A program made the translations under genes and the position numbers. From NCBI GenBank assembly GCA_031423615.1, contig JANPFV010000110.1:1-27073 (forward strand): DNA of 27,073 nt. Reading direction: 5' to 3'. The DNA is from JADLGJ01 sp031423615. GTDB taxonomy: Bacteria; Omnitrophota; Gorgyraeia; Zapsychrales; JANLHA01. The notes below the pieces were generated by a model. It worked only from the letters and a program-made list of their open reading frames with translations, was not told the DNA's origin and searched no databases. Position 1 is the first letter of the stretch. The number at the start of each line of letters is the position of its first letter. Shown in pieces: positions 17,086-24,630 of the stretch.

Positions 17086-17106
17086 GCATACCCTATCCAA
17101 AGCTAA
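17086..17106 (-). promoter_or_regulatory. Possible sigma-54 promoter of the rtcB operon (imperfect)
   Basis: The 122-nt rtcB/rtcR gap is AT-rich. On the minus strand TTTGGATAGGGTATGCTTT has the GG and GC of a -24/-12 element about 50 nt before the rtcB ATG. The GG-GC gap is 9 nt rather than the usual 10, and TGGCAC is poorly matched. A perfect 12-bp palindrome ATAAATATTTAT lies farther up, beside rtcR, and could be an RtcR site. The call depends on RtcR being a sigma-54 activator. No Shine-Dalgarno is seen before rtcR. Confidence 0.3.
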
Positions 17107-17164
17107 ATGTCAAATTTATTTTTATTCTCTTGTATAAATATTTATCTTATGGTATATTTTTATC

Positions 17165-18763
17165 ATGAATACAAAAGTTGCTATTGGCTTACTCGGAGCA
17201 ACCCTTGATCAAGGGAAAGATGAAAATCGCTGGAATAGGTGGCGCCCTACCATTTCCCTTTTTCAACACGAAGACCTTTTGATACAACGTTTTGATCTCC
17301 TCTACGAAAAAAAATTTCAAGACCTTGCCGCACTAATAACCGCTGACATTAAATCCATCTCTCCCGAAACCCGCGTTGTTCCCCATATCATTGAAGTCAA
17401 AGACGCGTGGGACTTTGAAAATATGTACAGCGTTCTTTTTGATTTTGCGCGCAATTATCCCTTTAATATAGAGAAAGAAGAATACCTCATCCACATCACG
17501 ACCGGATCACACGTCGCACAAATCTGCGAATTTTTATTAACCGAAAGCCGATATTTCCCCGCCAAACTTATTCAAACCTCTCCATCTAAAACCGAAGGCT
17601 TTAAAGGCGAATATCGCATCATTGATCTCGACCTCTCCAAATACGACAACATCGTCAAACGATTCAGAAAAGAACAACGAGAGAACTTATCCTTTCTAAA
17701 ATCCGGAATCGCGACGCGAAGCAACAAATATAACCGGCTCATTGAACAAATCGAACGCGCCACCATCAACTCCGAAGCTCCCCTTCTGCTCACCGGTCCT
17801 ACCGGCGCCGGAAAATCACATCTCGCCCGACAAATTTTTGAACTCAAAAAAAATCACAACCAAATCAAAGGTCAATTCATCGAAGTCAATTGCGCGACAC
17901 TGCGCGGAGAAATGTCGGCCTCCACTCTCTTTGGTCATGTGAAGGGTGCGTTCAACGGCGCCACAAAAGACCGGCAAGGATTATTAAGGGAAGCGAATGA
18001 AGGGGTCTTGTTTCTCGACGAGATCGGCGAATTAGGAATAGATGAGCAGGCGATGTTATTGAAAGCACTGGAAGAACAGCGATTTCTTCCCATCGGCAGC
18101 GATCAAGAAGTTGAAAGTAAATTCCAATTGATAGCCGGGACCAACCTGGACCTGAGCGTCGAAGTCGATAAGGGGAATTTTCGCACTGATCTCTTTTCCC
18201 GAATCAATCTGTGGACCTTTTGCCTGCCTTCTCTTAAAGACCGTCCTGAGGATATTGATGCTAACATCGAATTTGAATTAGAAAAATTTTCCCAAACACA
18301 CAACATCAACGCGACCATCAATAAAGAAGCCAAAGATGCTTATTTGAAATATGCGACATCGGAGAAAGCTTTATGGAAAGCCAATTTCCGTGATCTTAAT
18401 GCCTCCATCATTCGCATGGCGACATTGGCTGACGGCGGGAGAATCAATCTTGAACTGGTACAGGAAGAAATTGAGCGATTAAATACACTTTGGAAAAGAA
18501 GTGATGACACAAAGGAAGAAGAAATTCTCGAACGCTTACTGACTCACGAACAATTGCAAAAGTTAGACCGTATTGAAAGAATCCAACTCATTGAAGTCAT
18601 AAAAATTTGCCGCGAATCACGCAATTTATCCGAAGCAGGACGAATACTATACAATGCCTCCCGCACGCTAAAATCGAGCACCAACGACGCTGACCGCCTC
18701 AAAAAGCTCCTCGCCCGCTACAATCTGTCATGGGATCAAATTAAAAGATTTTCCATAACTTAA
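17165..18763 (+). CDS. rtcR: RtcR, CARF-domain sigma-54-dependent activator of rtc genes
   Basis: This 532-aa regulator has the same length as E. coli RtcR. Residues 1-180 form the CARF-like sensor (VAIGLLGATLDQG; IHITTGSHVAQI), thought to bind RNA ends or a nucleotide ligand. The AAA+ sigma-54 domain follows, with Walker A GPTGAGKS at about 212, the loop-1 motif GAFNGA at about 261, Walker B FLDEIGEL at about 283 and 'RINLWTFCLP'. The C-terminus is a Fis-like HTH (NLSEAGRILYNASRTLK). The usual loop is GAFTGA; the Thr that contacts sigma-54 is Asn here. It is divergent from rtcB across a 122-nt promoter region. Confidence 0.95.
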   Translation: MNTKVAIGLLGATLDQGKDENRWNRWRPTISLFQHEDLLIQRFDLLYEKKFQDLAALITADIKSISPETRVVPHIIEVKDAWDFENMYSVLFDFARNYPFNIEKEEYLIHITTGSHVAQICEFLLTESRYFPAKLIQTSPSKTEGFKGEYRIIDLDLSKYDNIVKRFRKEQRENLSFLKSGIATRSNKYNRLIEQIERATINSEAPLLLTGPTGAGKSHLARQIFELKKNHNQIKGQFIEVNCATLRGEMSASTLFGHVKGAFNGATKDRQGLLREANEGVLFLDEIGELGIDEQAMLLKALEEQRFLPIGSDQEVESKFQLIAGTNLDLSVEVDKGNFRTDLFSRINLWTFCLPSLKDRPEDIDANIEFELEKFSQTHNINATINKEAKDAYLKYATSEKALWKANFRDLNASIIRMATLADGGRINLELVQEEIERLNTLWKRSDDTKEEEILERLLTHEQLQKLDRIERIQLIEVIKICRESRNLSEAGRILYNASRTLKSSTNDADRLKKLLARYNLSWDQIKRFSIT

Positions 18764-18811
18764 ATTAGATTTAAGCAACTTCCCGTCACTGCTGTCTGCC
18801 AAAGTGCCTTT

Positions 18812-18861
18812 CCATAACATATGATAACCCCAGGGCGGGAGTCCCAAAGGGGAGATTTCGG
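18812..18861. repeat. 50-bp GC-rich repeat, copy 1
   Basis: ccataacatatgataacccc, then a G/C-rich run to gagatttcgg, matches 22424-22471 at roughly 70% by eye. Both copies lie next to the tRNA/GGCACA scars. The rest of the 18764-18996 gap holds no gene. Confidence 0.5.
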
Positions 18862-18883
18862 TTTTGGGCGGCCTAAAAATACC

Positions 18884-18978
18884 GACCTTCGGGTTATGAG
18901 AGCGAAGGTCTGACACCTAAACTGTTCAATGACAATTAGTTGCGTTATGACTAAAATTTATGTGCCGGATTTGTGCCA
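18884..18978. repeat. att-like scar, copy B
   Basis: On the minus strand: TGGCACAAATCCGGCACA (18961-18978), the arm CGCAACTAATTGTCATTGAA, then CTCATAACCCGAAGGTC. It is a diverged copy of A and C. The stop codon of the DUF6933/pRiA4b gene is 18 nt away. The tRNA T-arm is missing and a different sequence follows the core. Confidence 0.55.
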
Positions 18979-18996
18979 AGATTATTCACCAGAAAA

Positions 18997-20001
18997 TTAT
19001 GGATACTGAGGCGGAGCGACGCCGACACTGCTCAAAACTCTTGGTAATTTCCCGGTTAAACTCTCTTGTATCTCTTTGAGTTCAACGATAAACCGCCAAT
19101 CATCTCCATAATCAAACATGAACAGCATCTTCTTCCCCATATCTCTAAAGACAGATAAAATTTTTGTTTTCTCAACACTCTTGGCTAATTCGCTCGTTGG
19201 CTCGACATCCGCATCAACGAAAGCCTCATAAATCTCTGTCTGTTCCCGCCCAGGGTGTTTATCAATATCGCCGTAAAATCCAAAGCAATGATCACAGTCA
19301 AAATCAAAAGCCTTTAAAATAACCTGGGCCAAATGCAGAAGGCTTTTATTCCCGGATACCGCAACCTGCCGCACGATATTCTCACCTTCACAATAATGGG
19401 TCATTCTGGCCTCAAAGACATAAGCCTTTTGATTTTGCAAACCAAGATTGGGACTTTTTTTCTCTCGCTCAGGTTTCTTCCCGATGACCATCTCAGTGAA
19501 ACGCTCAATAGGCACACCATAATCGTGCTTACCTTCGCCGATGGCCCCGCGAAGCATCGTATTTAACTCCCGATTAGCTGCGACGAGACCTTCCTCGCTG
19601 ACAGGATGCTCGAACCGTGCCATAATACAAGGATATTCGAAAAGAATTTGATTCATCGAGGCAAGGACGCTGCGACTGCTGGTCTTGGCAATTAGGATTT
19701 CCTGAGTGCGCTTCATAAACTCCTTAATCTGCGCAGCAGAAAACTCCTCATAGAACAGCGCCTTGGATAATTCTTTGCGGAAAAGATCCGGCAGACCCTG
19801 AATATCTTTACGGATAACCCCCGCCACCACGAAAGAAAATAGCGTTTCAGAATGAGTGAACAGCAAACACTGGCGCCGATCAAAACGAAACAAATTTACA
19901 TACCATTCACCGACGCCGGAATCTTCAAGAACCTGGGCAAGTTCCGGTTTCTGTTTTCCGTACTCTTTTAGAACTTTATTTGTAAGTCGAAGAATAATCA
20001 T
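18997..20001 (-). CDS. DUF6933-like / pRiA4b ORF-3-like fusion protein
   Basis: The 334-aa protein has two parts. Residues 1-160 resemble DUF6933 (MIILRLTNKVLKEY, 'CLLFTHSETLFSFVVAGV'). Residues about 195-320 resemble the plasmid pRiA4b ORF-3 domain (AYVFEARMTHYCEGENI, 'LAQVILKAFDFDCDHCFGFY', 'FMFDYGDDWRFIVELKEI'). Neither domain has a known biochemical role. It overlaps the broken metallophosphoesterase gene by 4 nt (ATGA) and forms the end of the AbiE operon, so it may belong to a defence or toxin-antitoxin module. An att-like scar follows it. Confidence 0.7.
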   Translation of the reverse strand: MIILRLTNKVLKEYGKQKPELAQVLEDSGVGEWYVNLFRFDRRQCLLFTHSETLFSFVVAGVIRKDIQGLPDLFRKELSKALFYEEFSAAQIKEFMKRTQEILIAKTSSRSVLASMNQILFEYPCIMARFEHPVSEEGLVAANRELNTMLRGAIGEGKHDYGVPIERFTEMVIGKKPEREKKSPNLGLQNQKAYVFEARMTHYCEGENIVRQVAVSGNKSLLHLAQVILKAFDFDCDHCFGFYGDIDKHPGREQTEIYEAFVDADVEPTSELAKSVEKTKILSVFRDMGKKMLFMFDYGDDWRFIVELKEIQESLTGKLPRVLSSVGVAPPQYP

Positions 20002-20795
20002 ACAATTTTAAGGATTCTCTGAATCTGTGGCTCCCCATATTCCGCTTCCCCAGCATAGACTGTAAGATTCGGAAGAATTTGACATTCTCTCGAGCTGTGA
20101 GCATGCCCGCAAAGAACGGTCATTTCAGTTTTGGGGTTTTGCTCCATAACATTTTTAAAAACATCTCCCACTGCCTTGCAAGAAAAATACGGCAGCCATT
20201 CTTCTTGCGAAGGCTGACCATCATGCCAACAAGCTTCTTTAAACGGCGGCACGTGTGTAATCACGATGATACGGCGGTGATTTTTTAGTGCTTTCGGAAG
20301 CATCTTTTTGAAATGTTTGACGGCTTGATCGGTTAATTTTTGCATCGCTTCCAACCGCTCGGCCCGGTTCCGCAGCTTAAACTCTTTTATACAATAAAAA
20401 TCATTCAACTCTATACTAATTCCCAAAAAGTTGCCCAGCCTTCCGTCAGCCCAAGAGTCATGACCGACCAAAGCGGTTTCTTCCGTCAAGCTAATATAAT
20501 CAACTTTATTGAGCCAAATCAATTTGTCGTATTTCTTCGTTAGATTAAAGACCCTCGACCGGATCGCCTTAATTGAACCTGCATAAAAATCGTGATTCCC
20601 CATCACAAAATAAACAGGCCTCTCCACTGCCGATTAAATCTCTTGCAAAAATGGAACTATACTTTCAGCCTCTCCAATATCCCCTGAAATAAAAAAACAA
20701 TCAACTGTTTCTTCCGACAACTGTTTAAGAAAATTTTGACGTTGATTGTATTTCAGAAAGTTAAGGTGTATATCAGTTAACCAAGCCGCGTTCAT
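19998..20795 (-). pseudogene. Calcineurin-like metallophosphoesterase, split by an in-frame TAA
   Basis: The ATG at 20795 (AGGGACGACAA RBS) opens a frame with WLTDIHLNFL (D-x-H metal site) and FFISGDIGEA (GD motif). A TAA at 20634-20636 follows 'FLQEI'. The same frame goes on with ERPVYFVMGNHDFY (GNHD), VITHVPP and LCGHAHSS, all phosphoesterase metal motifs, to 19998. GAA to TAA is the simplest change. The last 209 codons could be translated from an internal ATG but would lack two metal-site motifs, so activity is unlikely. It lies between abiEii and the DUF6933 gene. Confidence 0.85.
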
Positions 20796-20807
20796 TTGTC
20801 GTCCCTA

Positions 20808-21725
20808 TTATGATTTCCATGGACCAAGCGCCTTCCATTGCAAAGAAAACTTCTGGTCCTCACTTATTGCCCGCATAGGTTTTATAAGAAAATTTTCTAT
20901 CCTCTTTGCAACGGTATTTAATTTTTCCGGCGCATGCTTAATTCGTCCCTTTGTCAAAAATGCCTTCCAGAGAATTTGCCTATCAGACTTCTGATCATAA
21001 ATTTCATCGGCAAATAACGGTTTCGTATGCGGCAACGGTGTTTTACGGTGATGAAATGTTTTCTTTATCGCCCCAACGAGATTCTCTCCCTTAAAATCAA
21101 ACTGATGGATCAAGAGCCACAGATCGTAAAAATCTTTCATTCGGCTGTTCAAAAGCCCCAGTTTAACCATGGTTTCGAATTTTTCGCTAATCACACTTTC
21201 GACGGGATATGCTTTCATATGCGGCTTTGGAAAATCCAAAATGGCAGGATAATCAATAACCCGTGGCTTGGGATAAACAATATCGCCAAAACCAACGTCG
21301 ATTTGCATCGGGATGCGGGAACGTTCCAAGAAACCCAAAAATTTAATTCGGACCCCTTCATAATCCGCACTCTCTTTTATTTTTTCACCCACAACAGTCT
21401 TTGGGTCAAATTTAAGACCGTCCGGCACAACCTGCACCTTGCAGGCTTCTTTGATGACTTTTTCAATTGAGGTTATTTTGTTGTCGTGATGAGCAAGAAA
21501 ATCAATGTCCAAGGTCGTTCTTCTTTCGGGAATATTCCAAACTGTAAACATCAAGGCACCCTTAAGAACGAACTCATCAGCATATTCCAATTGACTGCAA
21601 CGATACAGGAATCGTTCCATACCATAGAATTGAAGGATTTCAGCGAAAGGCCGGTACCTTTCCTTAGCCTTATTTTGTAATCGTGCCCTGACTGAAGCTT
21701 CAAGATTTTTGATATCTTTCTTCAT
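20808..21725 (-). CDS. AbiEii-type nucleotidyltransferase toxin, pair 1
   Basis: This 305-aa protein belongs to the AbiEii/AbiGii family (type IV toxin-antitoxin, nucleotidyltransferase fold). It has FVLKGALMF at residues 52-60 and RRTTLDIDFL at 68-77, where D73 and D75 sit in the place of the metal-binding DxD. A later ESVISEKFETMV and RMKDFYDLW match the conserved 'SEK...D.yDl' region. AbiEii toxins are proposed to modify tRNA or other RNA with GTP or other NTPs. The start overlaps the antitoxin stop (ATGA). It is downstream of its antitoxin and upstream of the phosphoesterase gene. Confidence 0.88.
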   Translation of the reverse strand: MKKDIKNLEASVRARLQNKAKERYRPFAEILQFYGMERFLYRCSQLEYADEFVLKGALMFTVWNIPERRTTLDIDFLAHHDNKITSIEKVIKEACKVQVVPDGLKFDPKTVVGEKIKESADYEGVRIKFLGFLERSRIPMQIDVGFGDIVYPKPRVIDYPAILDFPKPHMKAYPVESVISEKFETMVKLGLLNSRMKDFYDLWLLIHQFDFKGENLVGAIKKTFHHRKTPLPHTKPLFADEIYDQKSDRQILWKAFLTKGRIKHAPEKLNTVAKRIENFLIKPMRAISEDQKFSLQWKALGPWKS

Positions 21726-22324
21726 AGCATGCTCTCTATAATTGGCTTAATAACATTACTAACCCGACAGATTTTTGCGTAGCGCATAATCTCAGTCGGC
21801 TGTATCTTTTTATTTGCAATGGCACTTTTGAGTGCCGCCCTCGCGACATCCATTCCTATCCGGTTGCGAAATTTAAAGCAATCCGCCACTGTCTTGGCAA
21901 GATTATAAACTTTGATTTGATGACCATCAATTTTATGCTTTTCGATCCCGGCCTCCCATGTTTCCGGTGCGAAACGATAAAAACTTACCGGGGGGTAATC
22001 AATTTTATTTGCGTGGGTGCCCCGGGAAATAGCCAGATCTACCGAGCGGGGAATTTCATTCGTTGCTTCGTGAAAAGCAAGTGCGGACAAAAGACACACC
22101 ACACCTTGAGGCACTTTAATAGAGGCTATTACAAGATCAGGGTATGCGCTTGGCTGATAGTCCACAAGCTGATAAAGCCCCCGCCCTATCTTCTCTACCC
22201 TTTTATCTTTCTCAAGAATCACCAGGGAATCAGGGTGGAAACCGGCTTTTAGGATTTCCGAAAATCGCACGATCCCTGCATGTTTCTGAATAAAGCTTAT
22301 GAGTTGTTCTGTTTTAGGATTCAT
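21722..22324 (-). CDS. AbiEi-type antitoxin (winged HTH), pair 1
   Basis: This 200-aa protein starts with a winged HTH (RFSEILKAGFHPDSLVILEK..VEKIGRGLYQL) followed by the AbiEi C-terminal region (PQGVVCLLSALAFHEATNEI, 'VYNLAKTVADCFKFRNRIG'). The family binds its own promoter and neutralises AbiEii. It precedes abiEii with a 4-nt overlap. An inverted repeat with half-sites inside the promoter spacer (22332-22380) is the likely operator. Confidence 0.9.
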   Translation of the reverse strand: MNPKTEQLISFIQKHAGIVRFSEILKAGFHPDSLVILEKDKRVEKIGRGLYQLVDYQPSAYPDLVIASIKVPQGVVCLLSALAFHEATNEIPRSVDLAISRGTHANKIDYPPVSFYRFAPETWEAGIEKHKIDGHQIKVYNLAKTVADCFKFRNRIGMDVARAALKSAIANKKIQPTEIMRYAKICRVSNVIKPIIESML

Positions 22325-22331
22325 TTTATTG

Positions 22332-22389
22332 GCCGTATATATCCATTACATTTATATAGAAGTGTATGGTATTTATACGCATTAGTCAA
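22332..22389 (-). promoter_or_regulatory. abiEi promoter and operator
   Basis: On the minus strand a -35 TTGACT (22384-22389) and -10 TACACT (22361-22366) are 17 nt apart. Imperfect half-sites GCGTATAAATACCATAC (22364-22380) and GCCGTATATATCCATTAC (22332-22349) form an inverted repeat around the -10. AbiEi proteins are known to bind inverted repeats in their promoters. Confidence 0.65.
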
Positions 22390-22423
22390 CCGAGAAATTA
22401 TATACAAATATCAAGGTCTCTTG

Positions 22424-22471
22424 CCGTAATATATAGTAACCCCGGGGAGGGGTGTCAAAGGGGGATTCCGG
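22424..22471. repeat. 50-bp GC-rich repeat, copy 2
   Basis: This is the partner of 18812-18861 (ccgtaatatatagtaacccc, then G/C-rich sequence to attccgg). It lies between the abiEi promoter and the GGCACA elements. Confidence 0.5.
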
Positions 22472-22478
22472 ATTTTCA

Positions 22479-22533
22479 TGTGCCAGATTTGTGCCAATTT
22501 TACATCAAAAATGGCACAAATTGATCAAAATTG
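22479..22533. repeat. GGCACA elements, copy E
   Basis: TGTGCCAGATTTGTGCCA (22479-22496) is followed by a third site, ATGGCACAAATTGATCAAAA. A decayed equivalent (GCGCCAAATTTGCCAATTTT...) lies at about 24459-24512. Both sit on the far side of a terminator and a tRNA 3' half, so they mark the opposite arm of the scar. Confidence 0.5.
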
Positions 22534-22565
22534 GTAGTAATTAGAGATTTCGAAAAGACAAACAA

Positions 22566-22603
22566 AAGCCCTGCTCTCCTCGACGGAAAACAGGGTTTAC
22601 TAT
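22566..22603 (-). terminator. Rho-independent terminator after a tRNA-Met 3' half
   Basis: On the minus strand AACCCTG...GAGCAGGGCTTTTG forms a stem with a T-rich tail. It follows the tRNA fragment at 22628-22669 by about 25 nt and is nearly identical to the copy at 24536-24575. Confidence 0.6.
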
Positions 22604-22627
22604 TGGTTGCGGCCGTTAGGCTCCCTT

Positions 22628-22669
22628 TGGGAGGGACGAGATTTGAACTCGTGACCTTCAGGTTATGAG
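22628..22669 (-). pseudogene. tRNA-Met (CAU) 3' half
   Basis: Reading the minus strand: CTCATAA anticodon loop, CCTGA stem, AGGTC variable loop, T-arm ACGAG-TTCAAAT-CTCGT and CCCTCCC acceptor strand. The 5' half is absent; the sequence before CTCATAA is a foreign, broken gene, so this is not a functional tRNA. The break in the anticodon loop is where many tyrosine integrases cut. Confidence 0.75.
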
Positions 22670-23013
22670 AAAACTAGGTTTGTACTCTAAGCATTGCAAC
22701 CGATAACGCATCCCGATCTTTTCTATAGCCGCATCATCTTTATTAAGGCCAAGAAAAATCTGCAAATTGATCATCGGCTGGATATTGATGATTACGGGAG
22801 TAAACCCAGGGGGATCTTGTAATTCTAATAGTTGCGCAGGATTCATTTCAAATTTAATCTCACCCCCGGGGGCTCAAGTGCAGCATCGTGCCGGGGGGGC
22901 AAGAATATTTCTTGGGCGTAAGAAGGCGGCAAAGCCGTTGTGCTAAAAAAACACAATAGAATTAAGCCAGACAGGGCTTTGCGAAACAAGTTTTTAGTTT
23001 TATTTTTATACAT
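22665..23013 (-). pseudogene. Start of a secreted protein, two frameshifts, cut at the tRNA core
   Basis: The ATG at 23013 starts a signal peptide (KNLFRKALSGLILLCFFSTT, then SYAQ). Deleting one base in the G7 run at 22893-22899 and one in CCCCCGGGGG (22863-22872) gives a continuous reading LPPGTMLHLSPRGEIKFEMN, then 'DPPGFTPVIINIQPM' and a helix ending at 'KPSF', where the tRNA-Met core begins. The LPxPGTM..LSP start resembles a secreted or signal-bearing protein type I associate with Omnitrophota. Function is unknown. The neighbouring gap 23014-23234 shows no gene. Confidence 0.55.
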
Positions 23014-23234
23014 ATCAATACACAGTCTTACTGTGAGCCGATCAATAGCGTTTTATGCTCAAAGAATGGAATTAAACAAATAAAGAAAGGGAAATCAATA
23101 ATTTTGATGGGTTATGACACAGCTTGAGGATATCATTTTAAGGCTTAAACGGCAATAATATTTTGGGTGGCTGTCCCGTCAGCAACTTGGGACTCCAAAG
23201 GCCTGATTGCTAACTTTCAGGGTAAAGACCTGAT

Positions 23235-24374
23235 TCATTTCTTAAGAAACGAAATACAGTCAGCAAGATTTACATATTTTATTGCCGTTGAACCAATCTT
23301 TCTCGAATAGGCTTCCTTGGTATCATTCGAGACGACCAGCACGCTCGCCTGAGGATAACTATTGAGAAATATTTCGATATTCTTGTTTTCGACATTGCGA
23401 GCCTGCCATTTACATTCAATGGCAATAGGCTGTTTGCCGCGAGGTTTTAATATAAAATCGATTTCATGCCCATGTTTATCACGCCAATAAAGAATATCGC
23501 GAGTCTGCAAATGCCCCTGAATTTCATTTAAAACAAAATGCTCCCACAGCGTTCCTAAGTCCTCTTGACGCAAACTGTCCCAGCCCCGGTAGTAACAAAA
23601 GAATCCCGTATCAAAAGCATAGACTTTAGGGGCCGCGACAATTTCTCTAGCTAGATGGGTATGGAATGGCCTGATCACTTGCACAACATATGTCGCTTCC
23701 AGAACACTCAAATAATTTGAAATGGTCGTCCGGCTGACTTCGCAGGGCGCAGCAAAAGAAGATGCTTCAAAAATCCCCCCACTCTGGATCATCAAAAGTT
23801 CGAAAAACTTTTGGAAAGAATGACGACGCTCCAAACGAAAGAGCTCTTGAATATCTTTGGCCCAATAGGAGTCTACCCATTCCTGAAAGTCTTTTTCAGG
23901 AAAATCGTTGGCTAAAAATAAAGGCGGCAATCCTCCTCTTAAAAACCTATGTTTAAGATCCTTATGGTTAAAATCTTTCATGTCTTCGGTTAACATCGGA
24001 CATAACCATAATTCTCGCTTACGGTCGGTCAATGTATCCTTAAACTTAGAGGAAGCCCCTAAGATTGAGGAGCCTGTGGCAATGATCTTAATATCCGGAT
24101 AATGATCAGCAGCGATTTTAAGAAGCTCAGAGGGGTTATCGAGGCGGTGTATTTCGTCTAAAATGACGCGCTTCTTTCTAAGGCCGTCAAGGAAGTCTTC
24201 GGGATTTGCGATCATTTGACGTATGCGCGGGAGCTCGCAGTCAAAATAAACCGTGTCCTTAATACTTTTGCTAAGAAAAGTCTTACCTGACCGCCTAACG
24301 CCTGAAACCCAGATAATAGACTTTTCTTTCCACAGTTCTTCAACTCTTTCTAACCAAAAATGTCTGGATCGCAT
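23235..24374 (-). CDS. DUF4143-type AAA_14 ATPase
   Basis: This 379-aa protein has an N-terminal P-loop GVRRSGKTFL at about residue 25, Walker B RVILDEIHRL at about 69, a sensor ATGSSIL at about 99, a middle winged-helix region (CEVSRTTISNYLSVLEATYV), and the C-terminal DUF4143 part with HEIDFILK and AIECKW, a PD-(D/E)xK-like pattern. The family (COG1373) is common in mobile and defence-like regions and has no settled function. Unlike the copy at 9867-10785 it looks intact. It is alone between two tRNA-Met scars. Confidence 0.85.
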   Translation of the reverse strand: MRSRHFWLERVEELWKEKSIIWVSGVRRSGKTFLSKSIKDTVYFDCELPRIRQMIANPEDFLDGLRKKRVILDEIHRLDNPSELLKIAADHYPDIKIIATGSSILGASSKFKDTLTDRKRELWLCPMLTEDMKDFNHKDLKHRFLRGGLPPLFLANDFPEKDFQEWVDSYWAKDIQELFRLERRHSFQKFFELLMIQSGGIFEASSFAAPCEVSRTTISNYLSVLEATYVVQVIRPFHTHLAREIVAAPKVYAFDTGFFCYYRGWDSLRQEDLGTLWEHFVLNEIQGHLQTRDILYWRDKHGHEIDFILKPRGKQPIAIECKWQARNVENKNIEIFLNSYPQASVLVVSNDTKEAYSRKIGSTAIKYVNLADCISFLKK

Positions 24375-24383
24375 GAAAAAAGG

Positions 24384-24452
24384 ATACTACGATGTCCGGC
24401 TAAACGCAAGTAGTATTTCGTTTATTATAAAGATTCGCGTTTCTAAAAACGC
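24384..24452 (-). promoter_or_regulatory. Promoter/leader of the DUF4143 ATPase with two dyads
   Basis: On the minus strand a perfect -10 TATAAT (24424-24429) follows an inverted repeat GCGTTT-N4-AAACGC (24437-24452) with a weak -35 TTGCGT. Downstream an inverted repeat ATACTAC/GTAGTAT (24384-24390, 24410-24416) brackets the leader directly before the ATG at 24374. Both may be operator or leader-hairpin sites. Confidence 0.4.
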
Positions 24453-24535
24453 AAATATGCGCCAAATTTGCCAATTTTACACCAAAATAGCAAAATCATC
24501 AAAATTAATAGCAGTGGAAGTCGCGAAGGGACAAA

Positions 24536-24575
24536 CCAAAAACCCTGCTCTCCTCGACGGAAAACAGGGTTTACT
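24536..24575 (-). terminator. Rho-independent terminator, second copy
   Basis: On the minus strand AAACCCTG...CAGGGTTTTTGG. It is nearly identical to 22566-22603 and follows the tRNA-Met fragment at 24631-24690. A GC-rich inverted repeat GCCGCG/CGCGGC lies between the two. The surrounding gap 24375-24770 has no gene. Confidence 0.6.
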
Positions 24576-24630
24576 ATTGGTTGGCCGCGTCCGGATGGCC
24601 GCGGCACTCCTTCGCACATTACGTGCTCAG

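Noticed and set aside
18728..18916. Short minus-strand frame between rtcR and the DUF6933 gene
   Set aside because: It runs through the repeat and into the rtcR 3' end, with no recognisable protein features.
23160..23230. c-di-GMP riboswitch-like text (GGGACTCCAAAGGCC) ahead of 23235
   Set aside because: The conserved GEMM core and paired stems are not present, and the adjacent gene is on the other strand.
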